DNA of 64,000 nt from Deltaproteobacteria bacterium (GTDB lineage Bacteria > Bdellovibrionota_B > Oligoflexia > Oligoflexales > CAIYRB01), in NCBI GenBank assembly GCA_016874735.1, contig VGTI01000011.1:1-64000 (forward strand), written 5' to 3'. Positions 53,079 to 62,579 of this stretch are shown piece after piece (the stretch's first letter is position 1; each line of letters starts with the position of its first letter). Both the position numbers and the translations under genes were made by a program. A model generated the notes under the pieces. That model was given only the letters and a program-made list of their open reading frames with translations, searched no databases and was not told where the DNA came from.

Positions 53079-54851
53079 ATGCACCTAATGCTAAGGATGG
53101 CGTGTGGCCAGTTAATTGGACTGTTAGTTGGCTGCGGTGTTTCATGGACGAATAGCACCCAGTCGACAGCTAAGGTAATAGGCGGCGAGCCAGCGGCACC
53201 GGTAACTTTTATGCTAGGGATCACCGAGGGTAGCAGTAATCGTCCGTTGTGTGGGGCAAGCTTGGTAGCCTCAGGGGTGGCCCTCACCTCTGCGCACTGC
53301 GTTAAGAACCGGAGTAAAGCTCTCTGGGTCGTAGCGGCGGACGATCTCAGCCGCGGCGTCACGGCCAGCACGCGGCATCGCGTGCAAACGGTCGATGTAC
53401 ATCCAGATTATGATTTTGATACGCGTCGTGCCGATATCGCCGTGCTTACATTTGACACTAAACACGTTGCGCCTGACGCTTGGCAGCCTATTTCGCTCGA
53501 TCTTCTAGACAACACAACCAACGTAGCCACTGTGCTTGGTTGGGGTGTGCGCAGTAATTACGGGGATCTTCCCAGTGACCAACTCCAAAGTGCGCAATTC
53601 CCGATCATTGACAATAGCAAGTGCAAGGCATTTGGTGCTGAGTACGATCGCCTAGATGACACGATGATATGCGCCGGTCATCTCGGCGTTGGTCAAGCAG
53701 ACACTTGCCATGGGGATTCCGGTGGCCCGCTTTACGTCACAAGCGCTGACGGCAAGCCGCATCTCTTGGGTGTGGTGAGCTGGGGGCACGATTGTTCCGA
53801 GGCCGATCAGCCTGGCACCTATACTAAGGTTAGTGCCTACCGGAGCTGGCTCGATGCGGCTATGAGAGGTCCAACTGAGCGTGAAATTTTGGACTCGGGT
53901 GCCGTTATGGCGCGTGAGGTGATGCGCCATTGCCGCGATGAACTGCAGCAAAAAACGGTCGATTGGCAGAACGATCATCAATTGTCTTTGAATGGAAATC
54001 TAAACAGCATAGATGCATTTAGTCCCACCGATGAGCGCCCGGCTCCCCATGATGCACCAACTTGTACTTGGACTACTGCCAGCGGTCATACGTTCTACCT
54101 CTATCACAATGCTTTGACCACGGACCATCTTGAGCGGCAACAGCTACTGGTCAAGGATGCAGTGTCTGGGTCCTTCTATAAATCAAACACGCAAAGCAGC
54201 GTCCGCGCCCAATTAACTTGCAATACCGACTTAGGGCGAAATCCCGAGCCCTTGCTCACCATCGACGACGAATCGATCATGGTGCGATTCGGCAATAGAC
54301 TCTATCGTTACGGTGGCAATATCCCTCACAGGTTGACCGCACATCCAGTGCCGCCGAGGGACAATACGCAGTTGCCGCCTAGCCATGGTTGTGAGGTTTT
54401 AGACTACGGCCTGACTATCATTGGCCACGAACATGAAGGCCCGGAGTCGGGGCTTATTGTGCACATCAAGGCGCCGCTGCTAGGTCCCGGAGAGCATGAG
54501 TTTATTGTCCCATTCTTCGACCGCTCAAAGGCGGCTGAGATCACGTTTGCCCGCATCGATGGGCATCACGGGACTATCGAATTGCACAATTCCACCGGCC
54601 ACGATATCGTCGGCTGGCAGCTTGAGTGTGACCGTCCCTTCGTGCTGGAGGCAGCAACAGGGGGTGGTGCCGCAGGCGGGGTGCAGCAGCCCCAAAAAGT
54701 TTACGACTTTGGACAGGCGTCATCACCGTGGCTTCTCTTTGCCAAGGATCAAACGCTCACGACTGCATATCGCTCGGATGATGACTTTGGTCCAGGACAA
54801 AAGGTAATTTGCTGGATCAACCACATACCTCTCAAGGTCCTCGAGCGATAG
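53079..54851 (+). CDS. S1-family serine protease with long C-terminal extension
   Basis: 590 residues; AAGGA eight bases before ATG. N-terminal lipobox LVGC. Trypsin domain about residues 30-260: KVIGGEPAAPVT, VALTSAHCV (His), DIAVLTF (Asp), CHGDSGGPLYV (Ser), VSWGHDCSE and GTYTKVSAYRSWLDAA at its end. The remaining 330 residues have no recognised domain; GHTFYLYHNALTTDHL and GPGEHEFIVPFFDR look beta-rich, with scattered Cys. Secreted, lipid-anchored protease. Confidence 0.87.
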   Translation: MHLMLRMACGQLIGLLVGCGVSWTNSTQSTAKVIGGEPAAPVTFMLGITEGSSNRPLCGASLVASGVALTSAHCVKNRSKALWVVAADDLSRGVTASTRHRVQTVDVHPDYDFDTRRADIAVLTFDTKHVAPDAWQPISLDLLDNTTNVATVLGWGVRSNYGDLPSDQLQSAQFPIIDNSKCKAFGAEYDRLDDTMICAGHLGVGQADTCHGDSGGPLYVTSADGKPHLLGVVSWGHDCSEADQPGTYTKVSAYRSWLDAAMRGPTEREILDSGAVMAREVMRHCRDELQQKTVDWQNDHQLSLNGNLNSIDAFSPTDERPAPHDAPTCTWTTASGHTFYLYHNALTTDHLERQQLLVKDAVSGSFYKSNTQSSVRAQLTCNTDLGRNPEPLLTIDDESIMVRFGNRLYRYGGNIPHRLTAHPVPPRDNTQLPPSHGCEVLDYGLTIIGHEHEGPESGLIVHIKAPLLGPGEHEFIVPFFDRSKAAEITFARIDGHHGTIELHNSTGHDIVGWQLECDRPFVLEAATGGGAAGGVQQPQKVYDFGQASSPWLLFAKDQTLTTAYRSDDDFGPGQKVICWINHIPLKVLER

Positions 54852-54881
54852 TGTACTAGACTACCGCCCAGGAGACCTCGC

Positions 54882-57749
54882 ATGGCCAAAACTCAGGAGC
54901 TCGACGCCATTCTTGTAAGTGGCGCATGCGAGCATAATTTAAAGAATGTCGACGTTGAGATTCCGAAAAAAAAGCTGGTGATCTTCACCGGCGTATCGGG
55001 ATCGGGTAAGTCGAGTTTGGCGTTCGACACCATTTTTGCTGAGGGACAAAGGCGTTACGTTGAGTCACTGTCGGCCTATGCCCGGCAGTTTCTAGGCCAG
55101 CTGGAAAAGCCCAAATTCGAGACCATCCGCGGCCTGTCCCCAACTATCGCCATAGAACAAAAGGCCGCCAGTAAGAACCCGCGCTCTACCGTGGGGACGA
55201 TCACCGAGGTCTACGACTACCTGCGGGTGCTTTACGCGAGGATCGGTGAGCAGTTTTGCCACATCTGTGGCAAGCGGGTGGGGCGCGGTGATGCCGCCAG
55301 CATGGTCGAGCAGATTATGGAGCTGCCTGAGGGCACGCGCATCCTGCTGCTCGCACCGATCATTGAAAACCGCAAGGGTGAGCACCGCGAGCTTTTTGGT
55401 GAACTAGCGCAAAGTGGCTTCAGTCGGGTCCGTATTGACGGAGTTGTCCGAGAGCTTAGTGACGTGCAAGCACTGGCCAAGCACAAAAAGCATACGATCG
55501 AGGTCGTGATCGACCGGCTGGTTATTAAGCGCAGTGGCGAATTTAAGCAGCGGTTGACGGACTCAGTCGAAACGGCGCTGAAGCGCGGTCAATCAGCGAT
55601 CATTGTGCATGTCCAAGACCGCGAAGATATCCGCATGAGTGAGGCGCGTAGTTGCTGTGGGTTCGCCTTTCCGGAGCTCGCGCCACCGCTATTTTCGTTC
55701 AACGCTCCCCTGGGTATGTGTCCCACCTGCAGTGGGCTTGGTTCGCTCCTGATTATGGATGAGCAGAAAATCATCCCAGACCCCAGCCTTAGCATCAAAG
55801 ATGGGGCGATCATCCCTTGGCGCGGTTACTTTAAGGACGGAGAGACCGGTGATGGTTGGGGGGCTGAGAAGCTCAAGGCCATCTCTAAACAGTTTGGCAT
55901 TGATCTAAATACTCCGTGGAAAAAGTTAAGTAAGAAGCATCGCGATATCTTGCTGCGTGGATCGGGCGAGGAGCGGGTGACGGTCAAGTGGCGTGGTGAG
56001 CGTAGCCAAGGCTCGTTCTCCACAACGTTCGAGGGGCTGCTGCCGCGACTCATGCGGCGCTTTGAAGAGACTCAGTCTGACGAGATGAAACAGTGGTACG
56101 GCAAGTTTATGTCGACTAGACGCTGCGAAACTTGCGACGGGGCGCGTCTTAAGCCCGAGGTCTTGGCTGTCAGGATTAGCGGCAAATCCATCATGGACGT
56201 TTGCTCTATGACGACAGCCGATGCAGCGGCTTTTTTCGCCAAGTTGGAGCTAAAAGGCAATCAGCTCCTGATTGCCAAAGAGTTACTTAAGGAAGTGCGC
56301 AGTCGGCTTGGCTTTCTCGTCAACGTCGGCCTCGATTACCTGACCCTTGACCGCAAAGGGCCTACACTTTCCGGAGGCGAGGCACAGCGCATCCGCCTCG
56401 CGTCACAAATTGGCTCCGAGCTCACGGGCGTTCTCTATATCCTGGACGAGCCTTCGATCGGTCTCCATCAGCGCGATAATCAGAAGCTACTGGCGACACT
56501 CTGTCACCTGCGCGATATCGGCAACACGCTGATCGTCGTCGAGCACGACCAAGAAACCATCGAAGCTGCCGACTGGGTCCTCGACATCGGACCAGGTGCC
56601 GGTCATCTCGGCGGGCGTATCGTGGCGCAGGGCACCCCGGCAGAGATTAGGCGCAATCCCCACTCGCTGACTGGTCGGTACCTAAGTGGCAAAGAGACGA
56701 TAGCTGTACCCACGAAACGGCGTGTGCCACCGTCAGGGCGGAAAGACGAGGGCTGGGTGACGGTCGTCGGTGCTACGGAGAACAATCTGCGCGATGTGAC
56801 GGCACGCTTTCCACTAGGGCTGATGACCTGTGTCACCGGAGTCTCCGGCGCTGGCAAGTCCAGTTTGATCAACCAAATTCTCTATCCCGCGCTGTCGCGC
56901 CAGCTTCACGACGCCGATATTGAGGTGGGTGCGCACAAATCCATCACGGGACTTGATCAACTGGATAAGGTGATCAATATCGATCAGCGCCCCATTGGGC
57001 GGACGCCGCGCAGCAATCCAGCGACTTATACAAAATTATTTGATTTAGTCCGCGACTTTTATGCATTATTGCCAGAAGCCAGAGCCCGCGGCTATCAGAA
57101 GGGGCGATTTTCCTTTAACGTCAAAGGTGGCCGCTGCGAGGCCTGTCAGGGTGATGGTTATCTGACGGTCGAGATGCACTTTCTGGCTGACATCCTAGTC
57201 CCTTGCGAGACGTGTAAGGGCCGACGCTTCAACGAATCCACGCTGCAAATCAAGTACAAGGACTATTCGATTGCCGATGTTCTCGATATGTCGGTGGCCG
57301 AGGCCGAGCGCTTATTCGAGCATCATCCCAAAATTGCCAAGGTGCTGAAGACGCTGATAGACGTCGGTCTTTCCTATATCAAGCTAGGTCAGCCAGCGAC
57401 GACCCTATCCGGTGGCGAGGCACAGCGTATCAAGCTGGCCAAAGAATTAGCCCGCGCTGATACCGGACACACTCTTTACATCCTCGATGAACCGACCACC
57501 GGACTCCACTTTGATGACATCCGTAAACTACTTGTTGTCCTCGAGCGTTTAGTCGCGGCAGGTAACACGGTCGTGGTCATTGAGCACAATCTCGACGTCA
57601 TCAAGACGGCTGATTGGATCATCGATATGGGACCGGAGGGTGGTTTCCGCGGTGGCCAAATTATTGCTCAAGGTACACCTGAGGATGTCGCTAAGGTGAA
57701 GAAGAGCTATACGGGTAACTTCTTGGCGCGCATGGTGGCAAAAAGGTAG
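54882..57749 (+). CDS. uvrA: UvrABC excision nuclease subunit A
   Basis: 955 residues. Two ABC ATPases: GVSGSGKSSLAFDTI and GVSGAGKSSLINQI (Walker A), LSGGEAQRIRLASQIGS and LSGGEAQRIKLAKELA (signatures). Zinc sites at CHICGKRV and CEACQGDG with CETCKGRRF. Recognises bulky DNA lesions with UvrB in nucleotide excision repair. Its promoter region (30 bases after the protease) shows no palindrome like that of imuA, so damage control here is not evident. Convergent with the next gene, 28 bases apart. Confidence 0.97.
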   Translation: MAKTQELDAILVSGACEHNLKNVDVEIPKKKLVIFTGVSGSGKSSLAFDTIFAEGQRRYVESLSAYARQFLGQLEKPKFETIRGLSPTIAIEQKAASKNPRSTVGTITEVYDYLRVLYARIGEQFCHICGKRVGRGDAASMVEQIMELPEGTRILLLAPIIENRKGEHRELFGELAQSGFSRVRIDGVVRELSDVQALAKHKKHTIEVVIDRLVIKRSGEFKQRLTDSVETALKRGQSAIIVHVQDREDIRMSEARSCCGFAFPELAPPLFSFNAPLGMCPTCSGLGSLLIMDEQKIIPDPSLSIKDGAIIPWRGYFKDGETGDGWGAEKLKAISKQFGIDLNTPWKKLSKKHRDILLRGSGEERVTVKWRGERSQGSFSTTFEGLLPRLMRRFEETQSDEMKQWYGKFMSTRRCETCDGARLKPEVLAVRISGKSIMDVCSMTTADAAAFFAKLELKGNQLLIAKELLKEVRSRLGFLVNVGLDYLTLDRKGPTLSGGEAQRIRLASQIGSELTGVLYILDEPSIGLHQRDNQKLLATLCHLRDIGNTLIVVEHDQETIEAADWVLDIGPGAGHLGGRIVAQGTPAEIRRNPHSLTGRYLSGKETIAVPTKRRVPPSGRKDEGWVTVVGATENNLRDVTARFPLGLMTCVTGVSGAGKSSLINQILYPALSRQLHDADIEVGAHKSITGLDQLDKVINIDQRPIGRTPRSNPATYTKLFDLVRDFYALLPEARARGYQKGRFSFNVKGGRCEACQGDGYLTVEMHFLADILVPCETCKGRRFNESTLQIKYKDYSIADVLDMSVAEAERLFEHHPKIAKVLKTLIDVGLSYIKLGQPATTLSGGEAQRIKLAKELARADTGHTLYILDEPTTGLHFDDIRKLLVVLERLVAAGNTVVVIEHNLDVIKTADWIIDMGPEGGFRGGQIIAQGTPEDVAKVKKSYTGNFLARMVAKR

Positions 57750-57777
57750 TGCCGGCAAATTTATAGAGAGTCGGTGA

Positions 57778-58782
57778 CTAATAAATCTCTTCAATCGTGG
57801 CGAGGCCACCGGTCCAGGAAAACATAGCTGCTGTTCCGACACTTGCAACGCGTGGTTGGATGGCCCAGTTTCCAGCCCCGAGCTCAGAGATTAAAATGCG
57901 GCAATATGGCGCAAATTGATACTCGGGGGTTACGTTTGCGTGCTGAGAGCTACACATTTCATAATCAGTGCCATTAACACTAATCCCGAACTTTGCGCCG
58001 AACTGTATGCCACCCGAGTTTGTTAGTTTAAAACTCGCGAAGCTGACCGTTATCAAGAGCTTCGAGGTTGCAGAAGTCTTGGGGTAAGTGAAGCCACTAG
58101 ATACGTTGGTGTAGGTTGTAGAAGTGAGGTTGTTATTAGCAACATCCAGAAGATTCTGGGTAAATACTTGCCGGTGGCGTGGGATTTCAACGATAGGCTG
58201 GCCGGGAGTGAATAGCGGGATTCTCAGAGATTGGAAGCATGACGCTACGCCATCTCTGGCTATGCATCGTCCCAAAGCACTGTTGGGAGCGGCGCCATCG
58301 ACGCCTCTAACGATGGATAATTTGGGCGGGGGTACGGCGTCTCCCGTCGCGGTCCGCACCAAACCTACGTTTAAGCGCATAGTCTGTGGATAGTCGGTCG
58401 AGATTTTGACCTCGGCTTTACTGTCCAAAGTTTCGACCGTGGTGCCCTGTGCTGCTGCGCCAGTCTCGTCGGTGACGTCCCACTTGACCCCTGATTTATT
58501 GAAGTCGTCGGTGGATAGAATGTTACCGTCATGGGTCTGAAGTTGGCAGAGTATACTGACCTGACTGCCCTCTCGCGCGTAATCATTCCAGCCGCATGTG
58601 AGATAGGAACCAGTTACCGGTATGGGCTCAATGGCTGGGGGCGGTCCGGGTGTCGGGGCAGGTGAGGGCTCCGAGGGTTTACTGCCTGTCAGACCGTTGC
58701 CGAGATTGCTACGGTTACACGATAGCAGAGCTAGAGCAGTCACAATCCAGGCGGTGATCCTCAATATTGAATTGGACTGCAT
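57778..58782 (-). CDS. Putative lipoprotein
   Basis: 334 residues from ATG 58782 (the frame upstream lacks coding character). Lipobox LALLSC. A Pro-rich linker (SEPSPAPTPGPPP) follows, then Ig-like segments (SQVSILCQLQTHDGNIL, WDVTDETGAAAQGTTVE, PQTMRLNVGLVRTATG). The end is a C1q- or tail-tip-like beta region (LLITVSFASFKLTNSGG, YEMCSSQ). Surface role likely; no family assigned. Confidence 0.62.
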   Translation of the reverse strand: MQSNSILRITAWIVTALALLSCNRSNLGNGLTGSKPSEPSPAPTPGPPPAIEPIPVTGSYLTCGWNDYAREGSQVSILCQLQTHDGNILSTDDFNKSGVKWDVTDETGAAAQGTTVETLDSKAEVKISTDYPQTMRLNVGLVRTATGDAVPPPKLSIVRGVDGAAPNSALGRCIARDGVASCFQSLRIPLFTPGQPIVEIPRHRQVFTQNLLDVANNNLTSTTYTNVSSGFTYPKTSATSKLLITVSFASFKLTNSGGIQFGAKFGISVNGTDYEMCSSQHANVTPEYQFAPYCRILISELGAGNWAIQPRVASVGTAAMFSWTGGLATIEEIY

Positions 58783-59081
58783 GACTGGCAAAACTCCGTA
58801 GCAACGATGGCAACTAAATTTGTGTTTCCCATCATCTTGGAGATCGGACGAAAAAGATGAGATCTGAGCGGATAGATTTTGGTGACTAAGCAACCGGCGA
58901 GATATTCCTAAAACAATCTGTGAGTTTGACTACTAGACTTTGACGCAGGCTATGGGCACTAACTTAGCCACCTTGCGGGACACAGGTGTTTCTTTTCACT
59001 CAAGCATCTGACTCATTTTGCACACTAATAACATTTTCGTTTGCATAAACCATCGCCAGTGTTACACGCGATTTGGTGACT

Positions 59082-59654
59082 ATGTTGTCGTTATTTTCAC
59101 TGGGAACTGCCATCATATTATCGCTAACCACGAGTGCTGTTTTGGCCGCATCTCCCGACGCTGATTCAGTAACAACTGACTTACAAGGCACTTGGATTTT
59201 GGGCTGTCAGTCCTATGAACCAAGCACGTCGTGGCCACCAGATGAGTCTCGTAGTGCTAAATGGACTTATACCTTTGTTGGGGATGAGTTTAAGTGGCTA
59301 GAAGAGGAGTTTAGTGATGCGGCGTGTAAAGTACCGCTGATGAATCAGATTATTGAGGGTAAATTCGTCATCGGCGAGGCCATTACCAGTCTAGATAACG
59401 TCTTTGCCTTCGATATGGTAAACGTGAGGGATACATTCACTCTGATGGATCCGAGCAAACGCGTATACGATTATTGTCGCGGCGGTGACTATGTGCTAAC
59501 CGGCACATCTGCTTGTGACTATGACAATACCTACCAGATTATTCGTGTCGAAGGAAATAAGCTTCGCTTTGGACGCTTCACGGATATGCATGATGGCAAC
59601 ACTCCCGTGACGCGTCCGCTGTACTTGAGCACGCGTGTATTTACAAGACCCTGA
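59082..59654 (+). CDS. Exported protein, unknown
   Basis: 190 residues from ATG 59082 (TTG 59073 is upstream). Signal peptide (LGTAIILSLTTSAVLAA). QGTWILGCQSYEP and KWTYTFVGDEFKWLEEEF suggest a lipocalin-like small beta-barrel, with four Cys in the body. Ends 10 bases before an inverted repeat that also lies beyond the Fic gene. Confidence 0.6.
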   Translation: MLSLFSLGTAIILSLTTSAVLAASPDADSVTTDLQGTWILGCQSYEPSTSWPPDESRSAKWTYTFVGDEFKWLEEEFSDAACKVPLMNQIIEGKFVIGEAITSLDNVFAFDMVNVRDTFTLMDPSKRVYDYCRGGDYVLTGTSACDYDNTYQIIRVEGNKLRFGRFTDMHDGNTPVTRPLYLSTRVFTRP

Positions 59655-59664
59655 GGCGAAGGAC

Positions 59665-59695
59665 GCCTGAGTTTAGACTCAGGCGTCACATGGTT
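59665..59695. repeat. 31-bp repeat, left copy, containing an inverted repeat
   Basis: Matches 61102-61132 with two swapped bases. Within it GCCTGAG and CTCAGGC form a stem (extended to GACGCCTGAG/CTCAGGCGTC, 59662-59687). It follows a stop codon by 10 bases. Together with the right copy it bounds the Fic gene. Confidence 0.7.
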
Positions 59696-59746
59696 AGTTG
59701 TTTAGGCCCAATTAAGCTGAGATGGGTGCGCCACGAGAATAGTTTT

Positions 59747-59807
59747 GCGGTAAATAACTGCTTTATTCACCGCGTTATTTGCGGTAAATATAGATCTTAT
59801 TCACCGC
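59747..59807. promoter_or_regulatory. Two tandem 27-bp operators upstream of fic
   Basis: Sites at 59747-59773 and 59781-59807. Each starts GCGGTAAATA and ends TTATTCACCGC, so each is an inverted repeat with one mismatch, 34 bases apart centre to centre. The 3' site ends 14 bases before the start codon. The Fic protein's C-terminal winged helix is a natural candidate to bind them. Confidence 0.6.
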
Positions 59808-59821
59808 AAAAAGGTCTTAAC

Positions 59822-60940
59822 ATGTCGGTACGGTACATTTATCAGCGTCAAGGTTGGCCAAAATTCACTTGGAATATTGAGGGCATAATTACTAAGGTCT
59901 CAACCATCCGCCTACAACAGGGGCGGCTTGTGGGGCGGATGCTTGCCTTGGGTTTCCCCTACGCGGACGAAGCTTCCTTAGATATGGTGTCAGACAATAT
60001 TGTTAAGAGTAGCGCCATCGAAGGTGAACACTTGGACTTGAGCCAGGTACGTTCTTCGGTAGCACGCCAGCTCGGCGTTGAAGTTGCAGGATTAAAAGAA
60101 TCCGGTCGGTACGTTGACGGCGTGGTTGCGATGACGCTCGATGCCACGCAGATGTATGATAAACCGCTCACGCAAGATCGCCTGTTCGGCTGGCATGCTG
60201 CGCTTTTTCCTGCCCCTTATTCCAGCACCCGACGCATCAAAGTGGCAGCCTGGCGCGAAGACAAAAATGGACCGATGCAGGTAATTTCTGGTGTTGTGGG
60301 CAAGGAGCAAGTGCATTTTGAAGCACCACCGGCGAAATGTGTCGACAGTGAAATGCAAAGGTTTTTGGCTTGGTTTAACGCTAGTGGCAATTTGGAACCT
60401 GTGATTAAGGCAGGTATGGCTCACCTGTGGTTTGTCACGATTCATCCCTTTGATGATGGCAACGGGCGCATTGCACGTGCCATCACAGATATGTGTTTGG
60501 CGCAGTCAGAGCAATGTTCGCGGCGATTTTATAGTCTATCCAATCAATTTCTCAATTTCCGCAACGATTACTACAACGAGCTCGAGCATGCACAAAAAGG
60601 GACACTGGATATTTCTCGTTGGCTCGAGTGGTTTCTTGAGATGCTGGCGACAGCAATAACCGGTGCGGAAGCTAAATTAAGCCACGTACTCCTGAAAGGT
60701 GAATTTTGGCACCGATTCCGTAATGTGCCGCTAAATGCTAGGCAGATTCTTGTGGTAAACCGACTTTTGGATGGTTTTGACGGCAATCTTACTACATTGA
60801 AGTATTCCAAACTTGTTAAGTGTTCGACTGACACGGCCTTGCGCGATGTGACGGAACTCATTGCATTTGGGTTGGTTAGAAAAAAGCCTGCCGGTGGACG
60901 TAGCACTGCATATGAACTAATCATGGATAAACGAACCTGA
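59822..60940 (+). CDS. Fic-family protein with inhibitory helix and C-terminal wHTH
   Basis: 372 residues from ATG 59822, seven bases after AAGG. N-terminal part (RYIYQRQGWPKFTWN) is DUF4172-like. Inhibitory motif S-x3-E-G (SSAIEG, 63-68) identifies a self-inhibited class II Fic. Active core HPFDDGNGRIAR (about 207-218) with catalytic His is complete, so AMP transfer to a protein is expected. LNARQILVVNRLLD and STDTALRDVTELIAFG form a C-terminal winged helix. Target unknown; no separate antitoxin, since inhibition is internal. Bounded by 31-bp repeats. Confidence 0.9.
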   Translation: MSVRYIYQRQGWPKFTWNIEGIITKVSTIRLQQGRLVGRMLALGFPYADEASLDMVSDNIVKSSAIEGEHLDLSQVRSSVARQLGVEVAGLKESGRYVDGVVAMTLDATQMYDKPLTQDRLFGWHAALFPAPYSSTRRIKVAAWREDKNGPMQVISGVVGKEQVHFEAPPAKCVDSEMQRFLAWFNASGNLEPVIKAGMAHLWFVTIHPFDDGNGRIARAITDMCLAQSEQCSRRFYSLSNQFLNFRNDYYNELEHAQKGTLDISRWLEWFLEMLATAITGAEAKLSHVLLKGEFWHRFRNVPLNARQILVVNRLLDGFDGNLTTLKYSKLVKCSTDTALRDVTELIAFGLVRKKPAGGRSTAYELIMDKRT

Positions 60941-61101
60941 ATCACGGACGAGATACCAAGAATCGCTCCATTTAATTCCTCTTTAGTTGTTTAGATGTGA
61001 TGGTTAGCGCCCATATTTTAAGCGCAAATCAGAAAATATTTCTCAGATAGAATGCCAGGTGCCGGTGATGGTGGTTCGCCGATGGTCCCAAGGGGAATTA
61101 G

Positions 61102-61132
61102 GCCTGAGTTTAAGCTCAGGCGTCACATGGTT
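61102..61132. repeat. 31-bp repeat, right copy
   Basis: Partner of 59665-59695, in direct orientation, 18 bases from the stop of the convergent gene at 61150. The spacing between copies, about 1.4 kb, contains only the Fic gene and its operators. Confidence 0.7.
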
Positions 61133-61149
61133 TCCGATCTCGTTAATAA

Positions 61150-62352
61150 TCACCCACAGCAGCGCATACACCTGACGCAGCGTTCGTCTGTGTGCTGGCT
61201 CCAGGTGGAGCGTGCATTGAGTAATTGACGGCGGCGTCGCTTGGATAGATGTAGTGGTATGACCTTGTCGTTCGCGGATTGCTGCGTCTTATCCATTTCA
61301 ATTAATGCCCGTTCCAGGAAAATGACAAAATGTCTTGGGATTGACTTATCTTGGCGCATCGATGCGACACAATCTTGAAAACATGACCAATGCTGGAACA
61401 TCAGAATCGTACTGATCAGATCGCGCGCAGATTGTGGTTGATCCTCGTCGGGTATCGTAGCGAGCAACGCCGTAAGGTGTCGGGTGAATGACTGCGCCGC
61501 ATGGTTAAAGTTCGGGTCGTCGAGAGACGAGAGAGCGTCTCCTAGTTGACGCATGAATTCTGCGCATAGCTCCGGATTTTTCATCATGAAATGGTCGAAG
61601 CTAGCTGCAACGATACGTTGGCTTGCGGCATCAGACCCTAGCACATAGGTAAGGTTCTCAATCAGAAACTGGCGCGCTGTCGTATCGTCTTCGTGTTCAA
61701 AAACAAGATTCAACAAATGATCAAGTACGCTGCGGCCAAAACGGCTCATGAAGCGGCTGATAAACGCGTGGTGGTCATGCCCATGCTCATAAAGCGCAAA
61801 AAAATGAAACAGGCACAACTTAATGCTCATGTTCTGCGTGTCCTGAATCGTAATCAAGGCGTTGGCGACATGCTCCAAGAAGTCGTCTACTTCGTGCAAC
61901 TCTCCTGGGTAAGCACGGTTATAATCGCGGAACGTGAGTCCGAGTTCGCATATGATTGCCACCGCGGTTTCCAACAGTGCGTCTGCTTCATCCGAGTCGA
62001 CTTGTGCATGACCCAGAGCCAGGTCTACGAGTAGCCAACTTGCCTCGTCCGAGCCACGCTGGGCGCAGAACTCTTCGAGAAAGGTGTGCATGAGCTTTTC
62101 GGTCCCTGCCCCTGTAAGCCATACGATGACGCTTTCAACGATGATTTTGGCATGATGGATGTCTCCGCCCTGTGCGGCCAAACGGCGAGCATAATGACGG
62201 ATGATCTCAGTTTCGGATTTTGTGTTGAGATGAGTCCTTAGTGTGCAGACTTCCTGCGAGTTGATTAATACCCCGCGGTCGATGCAATCTGTGGCTTCGG
62301 TTACCGTAGTCACTGTCTTCCAGTTACCAGAGGTCATGATAGAGTCAGTCAC
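61150..62352 (-). CDS. Unknown helical protein with Cys-rich tail
   Basis: 400 residues from GTG 62352, seven bases after GGAGG; ATG 62337 is an alternative. No signal peptide. Almost all helical (SVIVWLTGAGTEKLMHTFLE, FLEHVANALITIQDTQN), perhaps HEAT- or TPR-like repeats. The last residues read CVRCMRCCG, which could bind a metal ion. I do not recognise a family. Confidence 0.6.
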   Translation of the reverse strand: MTDSIMTSGNWKTVTTVTEATDCIDRGVLINSQEVCTLRTHLNTKSETEIIRHYARRLAAQGGDIHHAKIIVESVIVWLTGAGTEKLMHTFLEEFCAQRGSDEASWLLVDLALGHAQVDSDEADALLETAVAIICELGLTFRDYNRAYPGELHEVDDFLEHVANALITIQDTQNMSIKLCLFHFFALYEHGHDHHAFISRFMSRFGRSVLDHLLNLVFEHEDDTTARQFLIENLTYVLGSDAASQRIVAASFDHFMMKNPELCAEFMRQLGDALSSLDDPNFNHAAQSFTRHLTALLATIPDEDQPQSARDLISTILMFQHWSCFQDCVASMRQDKSIPRHFVIFLERALIEMDKTQQSANDKVIPLHLSKRRRRQLLNARSTWSQHTDERCVRCMRCCG

Positions 62353-62579
62353 CAATAGTCCTCCCAGATGAGATCCCCAGGCGGTTAGCGTCACATCACG
62401 TTGTTACCAGTGACGTTGCGACCGGGGCTTGTTCACACTATGATCTGGGCTCATCTATCGATTGCCTTCCCGAACTGATATGTGCAAGATCGGATAGCGA
62501 CTGGATAAACTTGAGTCCTTTTTTATATTTTTTCTTAGCCCCCCAAAACTGTAGGGGAAAATCGGACTTCAGAAGGTTG

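Noticed and set aside
59662-59687. Classical intrinsic terminator
   Set aside because: The stem is good but no T-run follows, and the same element recurs beyond fic, so I list it as a repeat.
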